This document shows, piece after piece, positions 35,535-48,000 of a DNA stretch of 64,000 bases. A model generated the notes under the pieces. It saw nothing but the letters and a program-made list of their open reading frames with translations, was not told the DNA's origin and searched no databases. How positions within the stretch are numbered: the first letter of the stretch is position 1; each line of letters starts with the position of its first letter. The position numbers and the translations under genes are program-made. The stretch spans positions 92,712,172-92,776,171 of the forward strand of contig CM060180.1 of assembly GCA_030549775.1 (NCBI GenBank). The letters are read 5' to 3'. The stretch is from Tamarix chinensis (lineage: Eukaryota; Streptophyta; Magnoliopsida; Caryophyllales; Tamaricaceae).

Positions 35535-37290
35535 TCAAATGAGAATAGAAAAATATAAAAGAAAATAAAGGGGAATATGGATCATAGAGGAGGACACAAT
35601 GTTGATTGATATTTTATATGATATGAATCATTGTGGTTTGAAGGTGAACATAAGCCACAAGATATATTATTTATCACACATTGAGAAATAGATGAATAAG
35701 AAAATTTCTAACCCTAGGTTGAAAGATGATCCACATAGAGGTGTCTATAATATGGTATAAATCATAGATCAAACCAATCTAAATTGTATTTTATAGTTTG
35801 ATTTGGTTTACAATTTGAAAAATTATAATTTGGTTTAGAATTTATAATAGCGATTTTGTTATGGTTTCAAGAATTGAATTATGGTTTATAAACCGTAAAT
35901 TTTACATACATATGATATGTTTGTGACTATCAATAACTTGTAACTTTCAAGGCGTAAATTCTAACATATAACTCTAATTTTCTTAAATATTCTTATGATA
36001 TACATCTAATTTGTACTTTCTTTTCTCTTATCTTTTATCTTAGCAAGTGATATGGAGTTAATTTGATGCTTATTATGTCAAAGTTGTTAGAATGGAATTC
36101 TACCTAGAATCAAATCATAAGATTGTAAGATATTATGGGTACCACAAAAATACGACCCCAATATACTTTATGCTATAAAATTCCATAGTTGAAATTAATG
36201 AATACCAAAAAGCTCATTTTTAAGCTCTTTTGGTTACTAATTAAGTTGTGAAAATTAAAAAGTAATATAAATTGTCCAATTATATGGATATAGAAAAAGT
36301 TGGTATATGGACTATACATACATAAAAAAATAAAAAATAATAAAAATGAACAATACCCACATGAAAATAAAGAAAAGATAATAATGAACTAAGTATAAAT
36401 TAATAAATGAATTATATCACAAAATATAATAATTTTTTTACTCTACATATAGAGTTTAAACTCATTCATAATTATTTTATTTTCCAACAATCAATTTTTT
36501 GTCATATTAATATGTAGCTTATACTTTCTTCGCATGGACAGTCATCTAATATGTAAAAAATAATATGGATTGAGATTTCATATTAGAAAAGAAATATAGT
36601 GGAAATAAGAGAAATAATATATTTTAAGGCAAACATATAAAAGTTATAGTTAGTGTGTAGATTGTAAGATTACACTGATTCTACATAAGATCATAAGATC
36701 CTATCATGATTCTAATACCTTAAGATTTAATCTAAGATCAAGGATTCGTTAGTTACTTCTAGATTGTAAAATCCTAGAATTTTAAGATTTGTATTGGGAG
36801 TTTGACTATGGCTTATATACATGTTTTTGTAGTTTTGACTTTCAATCAAATTGTAGATATGTAAAAACATGTAATAAACTTAATTTTGATCTCAAGAATA
36901 TAATTTTTATTTGTAAAATAAGCATCAAAATAAATATTAAGATTTAATGTGCATAAATTGCAAACTGAACTGAATCACACTATAAAATTTTAGTTTAGTT
37001 TGGTTTAAGATATTTAAAAAGGGGTTTGGTTTGGTTTGATATTTTTTTTCAAATTACAAAATTAAGGTTTGGTTTGATTCAAGGCCATAACCACACCAAA
37101 CTGAACCATGTACACCCCTAGATCCACATATTAGATCAAAAGTAAAGATTCTTAATAAGTGAGTTTCATTTATTTTAGATATATAATAATTTAATAGTGA
37201 ATTTAGTTCGAATGGTGAAAAGAAGAGGGTGACAAGAGACAAAGGCATATTTAACATTGGGTAAAGGTATAAGAAACATTAATACAATTA
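35535..37290 (+). pseudogene. Harbinger-type Myb/SANT-like gene interrupted by a hAT-like insertion
   Basis: 35560-35735 reads EEDTMLIDILYDMNHCGLKV, YYLSHIEK, then a stop, NKKISNPRLKDDPH, the pattern of the Myb/SANT-like domain in Harbinger-associated proteins and their plant relatives. The frame resumes after the 1385-base insertion as RSKVKILNK at about 37133 and a weak EKKRVTRDKGIFN near 37212. It would be a DNA-binding partner of the transposase. Further polar sequence (to about 37790) may be its decayed C-terminus. Confidence 0.7.
35736..37120. mobile_element. Non-autonomous hAT-like element with 8-bp target duplication
   Basis: The left end reads TAGAGGTGT and the right end, reversed, TAGGGGTGT, the usual hAT terminal sequence. 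Flanks are GATCCACA at 35728-35735 and GATCCACA at 37121-37128. The interior is very AT-rich with many TTTGGTTTG-type subterminal motifs (for example about 35800-35830 and 37020-37085) and no transposase frame. It split the SANT-like gene, whose sequence continues correctly on both sides. Confidence 0.9.
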
Positions 37291-37961
37291 TTAATTATCT
37301 GAGTTATATTTTTAATGTAGTAACTAATGAATATTTTCATTTTTATGTGGAGTCGTGAAGAAGTTCATCATTTGTAGATGAAACTTATAGTGCACTATAA
37401 TAAGCTATGTAAGATTTATGTTAATGATTTATCTAAAGGAGTTAAAGTCCAAGGCTCAAGAGATCATTTGCATATGGATAAAGATCAATCTACCCTAAAT
37501 GAAACGTTGTTAGCTAACCTATGGATGGATCATCTTTTCAAACTCATGGTATTGACACTATCCCTAATGTTTCCAAGCAAACTAAAGGAAGAATATATAC
37601 AAAAACTAATCATCTTGAGCCATAGTTTATTCAAGTATCTAAATCAATTACAAAATTATTAAAATTCCAAGAAAAGTTCAAATTCAAACAAGAGATATTC
37701 AAAATCGAACAAGAAAGGCTCAAAATGAAGAGTGCATCAGCTACTAGCAAGAGGAGAAATAAAGCACACTCCCTAGAGTTAGTTGTGATGAATTTGGTAA
37801 AGCTACTTATATTAGTGGTTAAAATATTGCAAAATTAGACATATCCTTCAATGTGCCTGATAATTTAAAGGCTTGGTTGTTGGTGATTGTTGGTTCTAAC
37901 TAGTTTTTAATTATTTTCCTCATTTTAATTAACTATTATGATGGATATTTGCCAAAAATAG

Positions 37962-38588
37962 TGTAATGTTCTGGGTAAATTTTGGAATGAAAGGTAACAT
38001 TCTTTAATTATGTTTGGTGGCTTAGACTTGAAACTATGATATATAATTAGGATTTATTAATGAAGTTGATATTGGAAAATAATAAAATATAGTATCTCAT
38101 AAATTTTTAATGTGAAATTGATTTGTTATCAACGATAAGAAAATTAATCTTAGACAGATACACACATACATGTATGTGCACGTGAGATATTTGTGATATT
38201 TGAAGAGATTTATTGGTGAAGAAATGAAGTGTAGAGGTTTTTCCTTCTAAATGATTGCACGTTTTTAATATTTCTTAAGAGGAACTAATAATTTTAAATA
38301 ATATATATGTATATATATTATAAAAAATATACCTTAATAACCTAATCTTTTATATCATTCAGTCGTTCTTACATATCAAACATAGGACTTTTATTTCCAA
38401 ATTATTTTCACCATACACAAGATATGACAATAACAATAAATAACTTAATTCTCACCCCCCCTTATGCCTATTCCAAAGGAAATCCTTTATACTTCTTTAC
38501 AAACATCCATAACATCTATCAAATCACATTTTCTCACATAAAATAATGGTATAGTAAACAATTTAGCTTTAAAATGTGAAGTATTACA
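37962..38588 (-). repeat. Probable gypsy LTR, minus orientation, with adjoining internal end
   Basis: The plus strand runs TGTAATGTTC...GTATTACA. Immediately right of it, the minus strand reads TTCAAGGATGAAAATTTTAA then AGAGGTAGTGA, the gypsy pattern of a terminal codon-like GGATGAA plus purine tract just before a 3' LTR. No body of the element is recognisable beyond. Flanking bases do not form a target duplication. Confidence 0.55.
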
Positions 38589-38589
38589 T

Positions 38590-41550
38590 CACTACCTCTT
38601 TAAAATTTTCATCCTTGAAGTTAAGAGAAAATCAACTATCAAAATACAAGCAACAACTGAAATAGACTTTACTCACAAGTATGACAATATAGGCAATTAT
38701 ATGTCAGTTATATTGATGCATACACATATCAACACGTAGACATACATGGATCACATTATATATTATCAAGTATTTTAAATCCTTTTATAATATCATAAAA
38801 CATTATTTCCATGATTTAGGGTCAAATCATCTTTAATATAAATATACCCTAAAGGTTAAGAGTTGAAATTTTATGTTTAGAGGGTTTTACAAAAAGTACT
38901 ACTGTAGAATGGTTTTAGCTCTAGTTTGAATAACCATTATGTTTCAATATATTGCATTCTGTGACAGAATAATATTGAGTACTAATTAATTTGATTAATA
39001 ACATAGCATCTCAAAAAATTTAGGTGTTGAAACATACGAGATATTTTATAGTATTGTCCATTTTGTTATGAGAAATGTTTTGACCGGATATTGACATTTC
39101 TAGTACCAACATAACATCTTTAGTACACACAATTTTCATGGAAAATCTAATCATAGATCATTTGTCTTTAAACTTTTGCATTGTTGCGTGACCTGATTAT
39201 ATAATTAAATTGTTTATCTCCACACGTAAGGGAAAATGGCTCATAAAATGATATTCCCTGATGATTGTATTCGTGTATTGTTTCACTTGTCATTTTGTAT
39301 ATTCTTTGAGGAGAAACTCAACTCTTTTTGCTTTATTTGTCATATTCAATACTATTTGTGTGAAAACTTTTCTTAGATGACCAAGAAGAAGAAGAAGAAG
39401 AAGAATACTATTTTGAACTTGTGTCCATCAGTGAGGGGAAATATGTGATCCTTAGCACTTGTATTTCACTCTTTCACCTTTTCTTGCCATGTCATCTTTG
39501 GAATGAGAACATTAGGAGGGGGGAGAAGAAATGGACAAATATGACATTAGTGTTTTACTATTATTTGCATAATTATTTGTTCAACCTCATTACTCCCATC
39601 TATTTATGAAAGATTGCATTTCAACACAAAAATTCTTTTATAATAATTAATGTTTACTTTCTGATTTTTATGCTATATCTTCTCTTTCTTCTTTTATGTA
39701 TTAATTATCATATTATCTTCCATTGAAAGGTATAATTATCATATTAGGAGTTTATTTAATATTTCCTAAAATAATGTATAAATTGCTAACAAGACTTTTT
39801 TATTAGATTCAGATGAAGTATTATTATTTTCATTATATTGAATTATGGTAGAAGTAACCATCAGTTACTCACATTAGAAAGGGAAAAGGTTCAACCTATA
39901 AAACTCGAACAACTCATTACAAGAATCAACTAATACAATAGAGGTGCTAGTGGTGGTGGTGGCAATGGCAATCTTTACATGTTTATCAGTAACAAAGATG
40001 GTGGCAGTCGTGGCAGCAATCATGGTGACAACAATGTTCGCGGTGGTTGTGATGGCGAGCCAATGATGACCATGAAGTAACCGTACACTTTAGATTTTAA
40101 AAGTACTTTGTGATTGATATTTTCTACAGTTCTCATTGATAAATGTGAAATTTGTATCTTTCGATTTTTTTTTGAAAATACATCTCTATTTCTTATATTA
40201 TTAAACATGATAAGACTACAGAATGATTTTGGACATGGAATACACAAATATATCGAACACCAAATACCCAAACAACAATTTTATATACATATATAGGCAA
40301 AGGATCAAATGAGAGACATAATTAAAATGAGAAAAGAGAACAATGAACAGCCATCAAATCTACAAAACACAAGGACAAGATTAAATATAGCTCACTTGAT
40401 CCAACAAACAAGGCGGCGAATGTTGTTGGTCGGTTAATAGCATCCGCCCTTTCCCTCGTTCATTTTTTAGTTGACTTCCACTTTATTCGATTGCGATCAT
40501 GCGGCGTCGTCATTTTATCCTTCGTTCGAGCTCCATTTTCAATCCACTGCATTGTTCATCTAATCCCAATTTGATTTCTCTGCTTTTTGAGCTCCATATC
40601 AAGCACCAATTTAGGCTTTCAAGACGGCTTCCGAATTCGAGGTTCATCTTTCAAAGCCATTTTGCAAAATTTATAATAAAAAAAAATGAGAATAACTTGA
40701 ATGCAACCAAGGTTTCCTTTACTTTTTTTATACGAACCACCATAACTTCAGGCCCAAACACAACCCAACTTAATTCTATAGTCCAAACCAATTGTCAAGA
40801 TAAGTTTTGTCCTTTTCAAAGTTCGTTTACAATTTTTAATATTTTCATAGCCAGCTTCTGGAAGGACATTTGGACTTTCACAATGTTTGGATTAGATTCA
40901 ATACTTGGTTTTCTTCATCTTTTGATTTATTTATTTTTGTTTTTTGGTTGCCATCTCCTGAAAATAAGAGTACCAAAACATCATTAAGATTGATATGATT
41001 CCATCAAATGGAAAAAACATGTAAATTCCTCTCCATTGATTGCTTTTTTCGTCTTTGTCCCTTTTTATTTCTCAAATAAGCAATTTCCAACACCGGTAAT
41101 CCAACTAAGTAAAATTAAATCACCAGCACAAATCCAATCCAGGAACACATGATTGGCAGAATTTGGAATTTTTTTTCCGGATTGAAGGGGGTCGTAACTC
41201 CTACTCATTGGGGAGGTTGTCAACAATCGACATAGCTCAAATGATGGTTGATGATGAGTATGGAGCTGAGCAAGGTTGCAGAGATGAAGACGAGCAGCAT
41301 TGCTGCGCTGTGAAACAGAAGAAAGAAGAACGGATAAAAATAGAACGGAGCTTCGCCGGAAAGATAAAAGACGGAACAGAAGACATAAAAGAAAGTGAGC
41401 CGGTTTACATAACTAAATCCTGAATGTTGATTTCGATCTATGGACGAACAATATACATAGATATATATATAAACAAGTACTATGGTCATGTATGCTCCTT
41501 GCAAAAATTAGTAGGTCGGTAGTGATACGAGCTTATACAAGAGCACACAC
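38590..41550. other. Stretch without a recognised gene
   Basis: Contains an (AAG)n run at about 39382-39404, a glycine-rich coding-like patch at 39940-40075 (GGTGGTGGTGG and similar) of unknown origin, and GC-richer segments at 40400-40640 and 41200-41420. The 162-codon frame starting at 40499 resembles no family I know and has the composition of non-coding DNA. The 3' UTR of the zinc-finger gene probably lies in the last few hundred bases, left of 41932. Confidence 0.45.
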
Positions 41551-41931
41551 GGAATCTTAGAGCACAGATAGCTCTCACAACAAACGTCAATGATGAACCC
41601 AAACCTGGAAGTCAAATTCCCAATATACCCTTTGAGCAAAAAGATTAAAGCAGTACAAAACACATTTACTTTTTGTCCTGTTTACCCCTGAACCAAACAG
41701 AGTTACAGACGTACAAACAAGTTGGCCAATCTTCCCATCAAAGAGCTTAGGAAAAGATATATATGGCTCCTCCCTGATTTGACATTGTCGTGATGGAGAA
41801 AGTGGTTAAAAAAAAGAAAAATAAACGAGGGAGGATACGAATAAGAACTATTCTTCAAGCATTCGGATGACTAATCATGTGGCTATAATGCGACAGAAGT
41901 GAATCTAAATACTTCCAAAGTATAAACGTAC

Positions 41932-42046
41932 TTAGAGCAGACCCAAACTCCTCTTCATTTCACCCTCAGCATTATGCGCTTTCAGTGGACCATCTTCTTT
42001 GCACTTGAGACATCGAATATTCCTTGCAAAATTCAGGTACTTGCAC
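41932..42046 (-). CDS. Zinc-finger gene terminal exon with stop made by a 2-bp deletion
   Basis: It follows acceptor CTCCAG and encodes CKYLNFARNIRCLKCKEDG, PLKAHNA and MKRSLGLL, then TAA at 41934-41932. Compared with sister exons, two bases are missing in the MKKGDWICS codons. This shifts the frame so that the TAA normally spanning the splice donor becomes a stop. The copy still has the old donor-like AAGTACGT after it. It is probably the true 3' end of the gene, with the next finger abandoned. Confidence 0.75.
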
Positions 42047-45000
42047 CTGGAGCAGATTTTTATGAGTACAATATATTCTGAACAATGCTACCCAAACAAC
42101 ATGGCATTTGTGATATGATAGATGCAACAACTCTTTTATCCAAGCAATAAACATTCATATAAGCCAAAAAAAAATCACTCTAGCCCAGAAATTGATGATG
42201 GTCAGGTCAGCTAGTTACAGCAATTTTAGCAGTTCGATTGACACCAGCATAGTTCACCTCTATACAGGAGTAAATGTGTTCATCAATGGGGTAAGAACTT
42301 GCAGTGCTTCTAATCCCAAAAATTGGACATAGGCAGAGAGAATCATCCTCAATTCTGTTATTCTCCTTTATCCAACTTTCCACTATTAATGTAGATGGAA
42401 ATTTTGATGCAATATGGACATTTCATTATCATTGTTATCAAATACTCAAATTGGAAATGGAGAAACAAGTAAACACTTAACCAAGAGCACTTAACCAAGA
42501 GTTGTTGAATTCAAACTTTAGATGTTGCTGCCAGCGCATGCATTGAAGAGCCTCCGGTCAAATTAATCAAGCACGAGTGTCATTAAGACTAGAGACAAAT
42601 AGGGCTTTCTGAAGAATAAGATATTCAGAAGGGGGGACCCCATGTGACTTATTATGCTCTTTTTTCTTTTAGGCTTGACTCTTGGATCAAAGATCTCTTG
42701 ACATTCAACTTCTCCATACTAATTAAAGGTCATGGTATCACTTTAACACTGGGTGCAATATAGAATATCAGGACATCAGCTCAAGTTTAATTATATATTA
42801 TTAAAGATATAATTTAATATAATATAGTATTAGAATATGATTTATATAATAAAAGATACTATATTAATACAGATGCTATATTACGCTATTAGGATATCTT
42901 ATTAGGAGATTATATCACATGTTTTTCCTAGTTTTTTCTTTCAATCACTGTTTGTAGATGTATATAACCCTGGTACTATGTTACTCCGTCAGTTACATAA
43001 TATAAGGTGTATAAGGTTTTAAATTTTGCTTCACAATGTAAGTCATTTTATGAAAAGTAAGAAAAATAATATGTTATCTTTCCAATTTGAGCCATAATAT
43101 TATTCCCTTTCCAATTAATTGAAAGACTATGAGCTAATAATAAGAGGGTATAATGGTAAGTGTAGATAGCATTTTACCTAAAATTTAACACTTCTTAATA
43201 TGCACATGTATACCTTATATTATGAATCATATGAAGTATTTGACGAGATCTAAATGAAAGAGTGAATATTTATCAAGTTGAGTTAAACTTCCCTCCCATC
43301 TCTTCTCCCTCTCTTTCATGTCCTGTTCATTTCCTGTTCTCCCTCTTCTATTTCTCAACTTTACCTCAAAATTTAAGTTATATAGACCAAAACGAGTAAC
43401 ATTTCCTATTTCAATCACTCTTCATCATTGTTTATATACCCTACGTTAAATATACTCTTATTACAAACATACCCTTTGATTATCTCGTTACCTGTAGATT
43501 GGCAAGTGGCCGCATAAAAACTTTAACATCAGAGACGTAGAATAATGATAATTTAGACAGTCACCAAAGAGGTCAACAACATATGCAAAAATATCAATGA
43601 AATAAAGTCCTATGGTTCTCTCCTTGAAGAAAGAAGGAACTAGTAAGATCTTAGATAACGGAATCTTCAAGTTAACATTCCATAATCCACATCAGCAAAT
43701 AAAATATAACAGTACCTAGCACCTTTGTTTTTCCCCTGTTTTTTCCCAAAATTGAAAACTTATCTCAGCCATGTTGACCAACTTTCACATCATAGAGCAC
43801 AAAGAATGAAATTTACAGCTCCACTCTGATTGACTAATGAGGTGAAGGTGGCAATAAAAGGACGGATATATAAAAGAATTGATTTTGAGGAATATAGATG
43901 ACCGATCATTTGGCTCTAATCTCACAGGAATAGCAGTGAATAATTCTAAAGTACAAAATTAGGACTTACTTAGAGCAGATCCAGTCTCCTTTTTTCATTT
44001 CACCCTCACCAATATGCACTTTTAGTGGACCATCTTCTTTGCACTTGAGACATCGAATATTTCTCGCAAAATTCAAGAAATTACACCTGCAGCAGAATTT
44101 ATGAGCATATTATATTATGCCTACCCGATAAATACAGCATGTGTGATATGCAAAGTGCAACAAGTCTGTAATGCAAGCAATAACATTCAGATAAGACAAC
44201 AAAAGAATATAACTGTGGCTCGGCATTTCATGTTCGCTTCCAAACAGGATCAAATATTTTCAGGAAGAACAACCTGCGGTGCCAATAATACAAGATGTAA
44301 AATTGGACATAACAGAGAGATCCAGTCTCCTTCAGTATCTCCTTCATCAAACTTTACTTTTCTTTCCCTCAGGGGGAAAAAAAATATCCCTTTAATAATG
44401 TCATGACTATTTACGTTATCCAGTCCTTATACATGTTGACAACAATTTGATGCAATATAGGCTAGCAGGCATATGCTCAAGTTGAGATATTTATTTTATA
44501 TCATATGACATATTACTTAGAGATAATGTATAGGTAAAATCTCATTTAAGCACAAATACATTGGGACTAATATTTTACTTTTCCAATAGTTCTACAAAGG
44601 CATTATAAAATTCAAATCTATTTTCAAGTGAACACCTGAAAACCATTCAAAGTTCTTTGAAGTGCTGAAATTTCATCTGAAAGTTTATATTTGCTGCAAC
44701 ATTATCGATGTATTTTTTTTAGTATCTTTGTTAATCACACTCTTTGTGTCAGATAGATTATAAAAAAGTTTAGAATGAATTCAAAATAGATCAAAACATC
44801 CAAAAATTCAAAAATCCCAAAAATAAATAATTGAATTTTAATTTTATTGAAGAAGTCGAAACTGATTTCTAAAAATTCAAAAAACCTTCCACCAAAATTT
44901 TTGAAAAATAATCCACATATTACTAAAATGGATTTTTTTACAGAAATTAATGAAATAAAAGACATTTTTGGAAATTTGTAGAATTTATTTGAGAGCTTTG

Positions 45001-48000
45001 GAAATTTTGAGTATTTGTAATTATTCATTTTGAAAATTGTATGATTAATTGGCATATTATGATGATAAATTAGGAAAAGAAAAACTTGAAAGATATAATA
45101 ATAATACACAACCCAGTTTAAATCCTGCCAATGGTAGGGTTTGAGAGGTCTAATGTATGCACCCACACCTCTATTAGCTCCAGCTTGGAGCTAGCGAGCG
45201 AATATTTCTCAAATGATGCTATTAAATAAATAATAATTAAAACATGAGAAGGAGAGGAACACAAGATATTGACGCTTAGTTAAGTATATAATACTCTCTC
45301 TATTTCACAACACAAGGCCTATAATTTTTTAGCATGTATACAAAGAAGTATTATAATTCAGAATAATTGATACACAAATTAACTCAAATACAAGCATTGA
45401 AACTACAATGTTATTGTTATGAGATACAATAATGAAGTGGGTGCAGGTAAATTAAGAAATATAATAATAAGTTTTTATTGGAACTTCAAAGAGGACTTAT
45501 ATTAAGAGAAAAAAAAATAGATATTCTATAGTAAAATAGAGGGAGTAGTAGTTATAATATACTACAGATATAAAGTATTAGCACTACTAGGGTGACAAAA
45601 TCATAATGAATAAACAAAAAAAGTAACAAATACTAATGGGTAATACTACTATCACTAGTATGACTATGATCATGCTAAGATATATACACTGAATAGATAG
45701 CTGAGTAGCTAGATAAATGAATGCCATTTTAGCATAACTAATTGGAACTCTACCAATTATATGGTGCTCGTCTTTCAATGAAAAAAATTTAAAGGTCATG
45801 GTACATTTTAGAATAATCGAAAACATATAGTATCTATTAAGTATTGGACCACATGTAAGTGAGACTAAATGTTATTTACCCTACTAAGCTTTATTTGTTA
45901 AATTATATGGAGCGATGTATATTTACATTTTTGAGTAAAATAATAATTTATTTTTTTAAGATACTTTAGAGTATATTGTGACAAAAGTAGAGATAGTTTT
46001 AAAATATCAAAAAGAGTAATCGGTACTATCACATCATAGATAATATAGAGATAAGATGGTTATCAAGCATGTTATATATAATATTATTGGATATTATTTA
46101 GGGTAAATTATTGATGATCTTATATTTTATCATTATATTATATTACTATGTTATACTCCCTATGTTTCTAAGAGAATTTTTCTAAGGAAAAGTTCTTTTA
46201 GGAGAAAAAAAAATTCAGAAATAAAGTCCTTTTAAAAAAATCAAAGCCTACTTTCTACTATTAAACTTAAGAGTTTTTCTTTCCTATTCTAAGCATTAAA
46301 TGTTATCTTATTTTCCAATAATTAGTATAACTGTAATATTAAGGGCATATTTATTCACTAAAATAATGTCTAAATTGATAAAAAGAGCTTTCATTTAGAA
46401 GCAGATGGAGAATTATATTACCGAACCATGGCATGGCATACCATGAAATACCATACCATATTGCTCCCTCCAAATCGACTAAACACCCCCCCCCCAAAAA
46501 AAGGAAAAAGGCACTCTAGGACAAGATTTGAGTACAAAAAAGAAAGATGTTTTAAAATTTTCAAAATTGATATCCATTTTTACTTTTCGTCTTTTATACA
46601 TTAATTGCTCTTTTGTATCACAATAAAGTGTGTAACTAAGTATTAGGTTGGTTTTATTAGCTCCTATAAACATATAAAACTTTAAAATTTAGTAAAAAGG
46701 CTTTCTTTTAAATATAAAGGGAATATGTTATATTGTAGGGATTAGGAGATAACGCCCTTAGGAAAGTTACCTTTTCCTAATTGCCTCCTTTTACCAATGT
46801 GCATAAACCTAGCTCTAGAACTATGTTATTTGCAAAACCTGAATCAATGAATATTGGTTTGAATTGAAGTGTTTTGTTCCTTCATTCAGTTTCCTGTCCT
46901 CTTTAGTCAAGCCTTCTCTAACACCTATTCCATTTCTTCCTCCCTCCCTAATTCCCTCTTCCTTCCCTAATGTCCCACTTTTATTTCCAAGCCACGTATC
47001 AATATGATATTATAGCCCAAACTTGTTCCCCAGAGATATGCTACCAAGATGAACAATACCATCAAATCAAAGAACAAGACTACATAAAAATAAAAAATTA
47101 AAAAAAAAAACAAAAACAAAAAACGAAAAAAAATCACATTTTATTCAAAAAGAGATAGTCAATTGAGGTCAGTAAAGCTATGTTGGGAACAACAGAACAA
47201 TTATAGTCACAAGGAATCAAACGATTGAGAGAGAAATCGTGGCGATGGTATTGATAGCCCCAATGAGTATGCACTAAGGATTTGAGGTCTTGGAAGCCTC
47301 CCGCACTTAGCCAAAAACCTCCTTCCCCATCCCCGCTATCCCCCTATCTATTTATTACATAATTAGGCTAAGATTATACCACTAACTCTCTCTCCTCTAA
47401 CTCATCAGTGCCTAATCGAATATTCTAACAAACCAAGAAATAAAATGCCAAAAACAGCCTTCTTCAACAACCCTCACTGTCTAACAACTCTCTGGGTAAA
47501 ATCATCCTGTACTTGTAGCCCCAAGGAAACCATCATTAGCAACCCTTCTACGAACATAGTTGTATTCAACCAATGGCTCATCAATACCTTCTCCTAAGAG
47601 TTTCACCTTGTCCTCAAGGTGGAAGATAGGGAATTGAGCATTCAAAACCTCAAGCTCCTCCCAAGTTGCCTCAAACTCTGGGAGACCCTGCCACTAGATC
47701 AATACCTCTAATACCCCCTTAGAGTTGTAATAGACCGCTAATACTTCACTTGGCACAACCCTCCATTCCAAGTCTTCAAACAGAGCTACTAGAAAAGGTT
47801 GACTTCGAGTGTGATCTCCCACCACCAACTTTAGCATGGAGATGTGAAAGATCGAGTGAATTTGGATACCATTCCAACCGATATGCTACCTTCCCCACCC
47901 AATATAACCCAAATTATCTTGGTGACATCTTTTTATTGAGGCTTTTACCCAAGGATTTTTGGCGGTAAGGTTTGAGCTTGAAATATGCCCAGTCTCCTAC

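Larger units (their letters stand above)
34976..37290 (+). mobile_element. Second PIF/Harbinger transposon, broken by two insertions
   Basis: A transposase C-terminus (34985-35250) is followed by a Myb/SANT-like gene (35535-37290, with a hAT-like insertion inside), the same order as in the Harbinger copy at 12.4-15.4 kb. The front of the transposase is missing: the gypsy element ends exactly where transposase sequence begins. No terminal repeats are identified. Confidence 0.68.

Noticed and set aside
40499..40987. A 162-codon plus-strand frame
   Set aside because: No family likeness, no flanking gene signals, and composition of reversed A-rich DNA. It may be an exon of an unknown gene, but nothing supports this.
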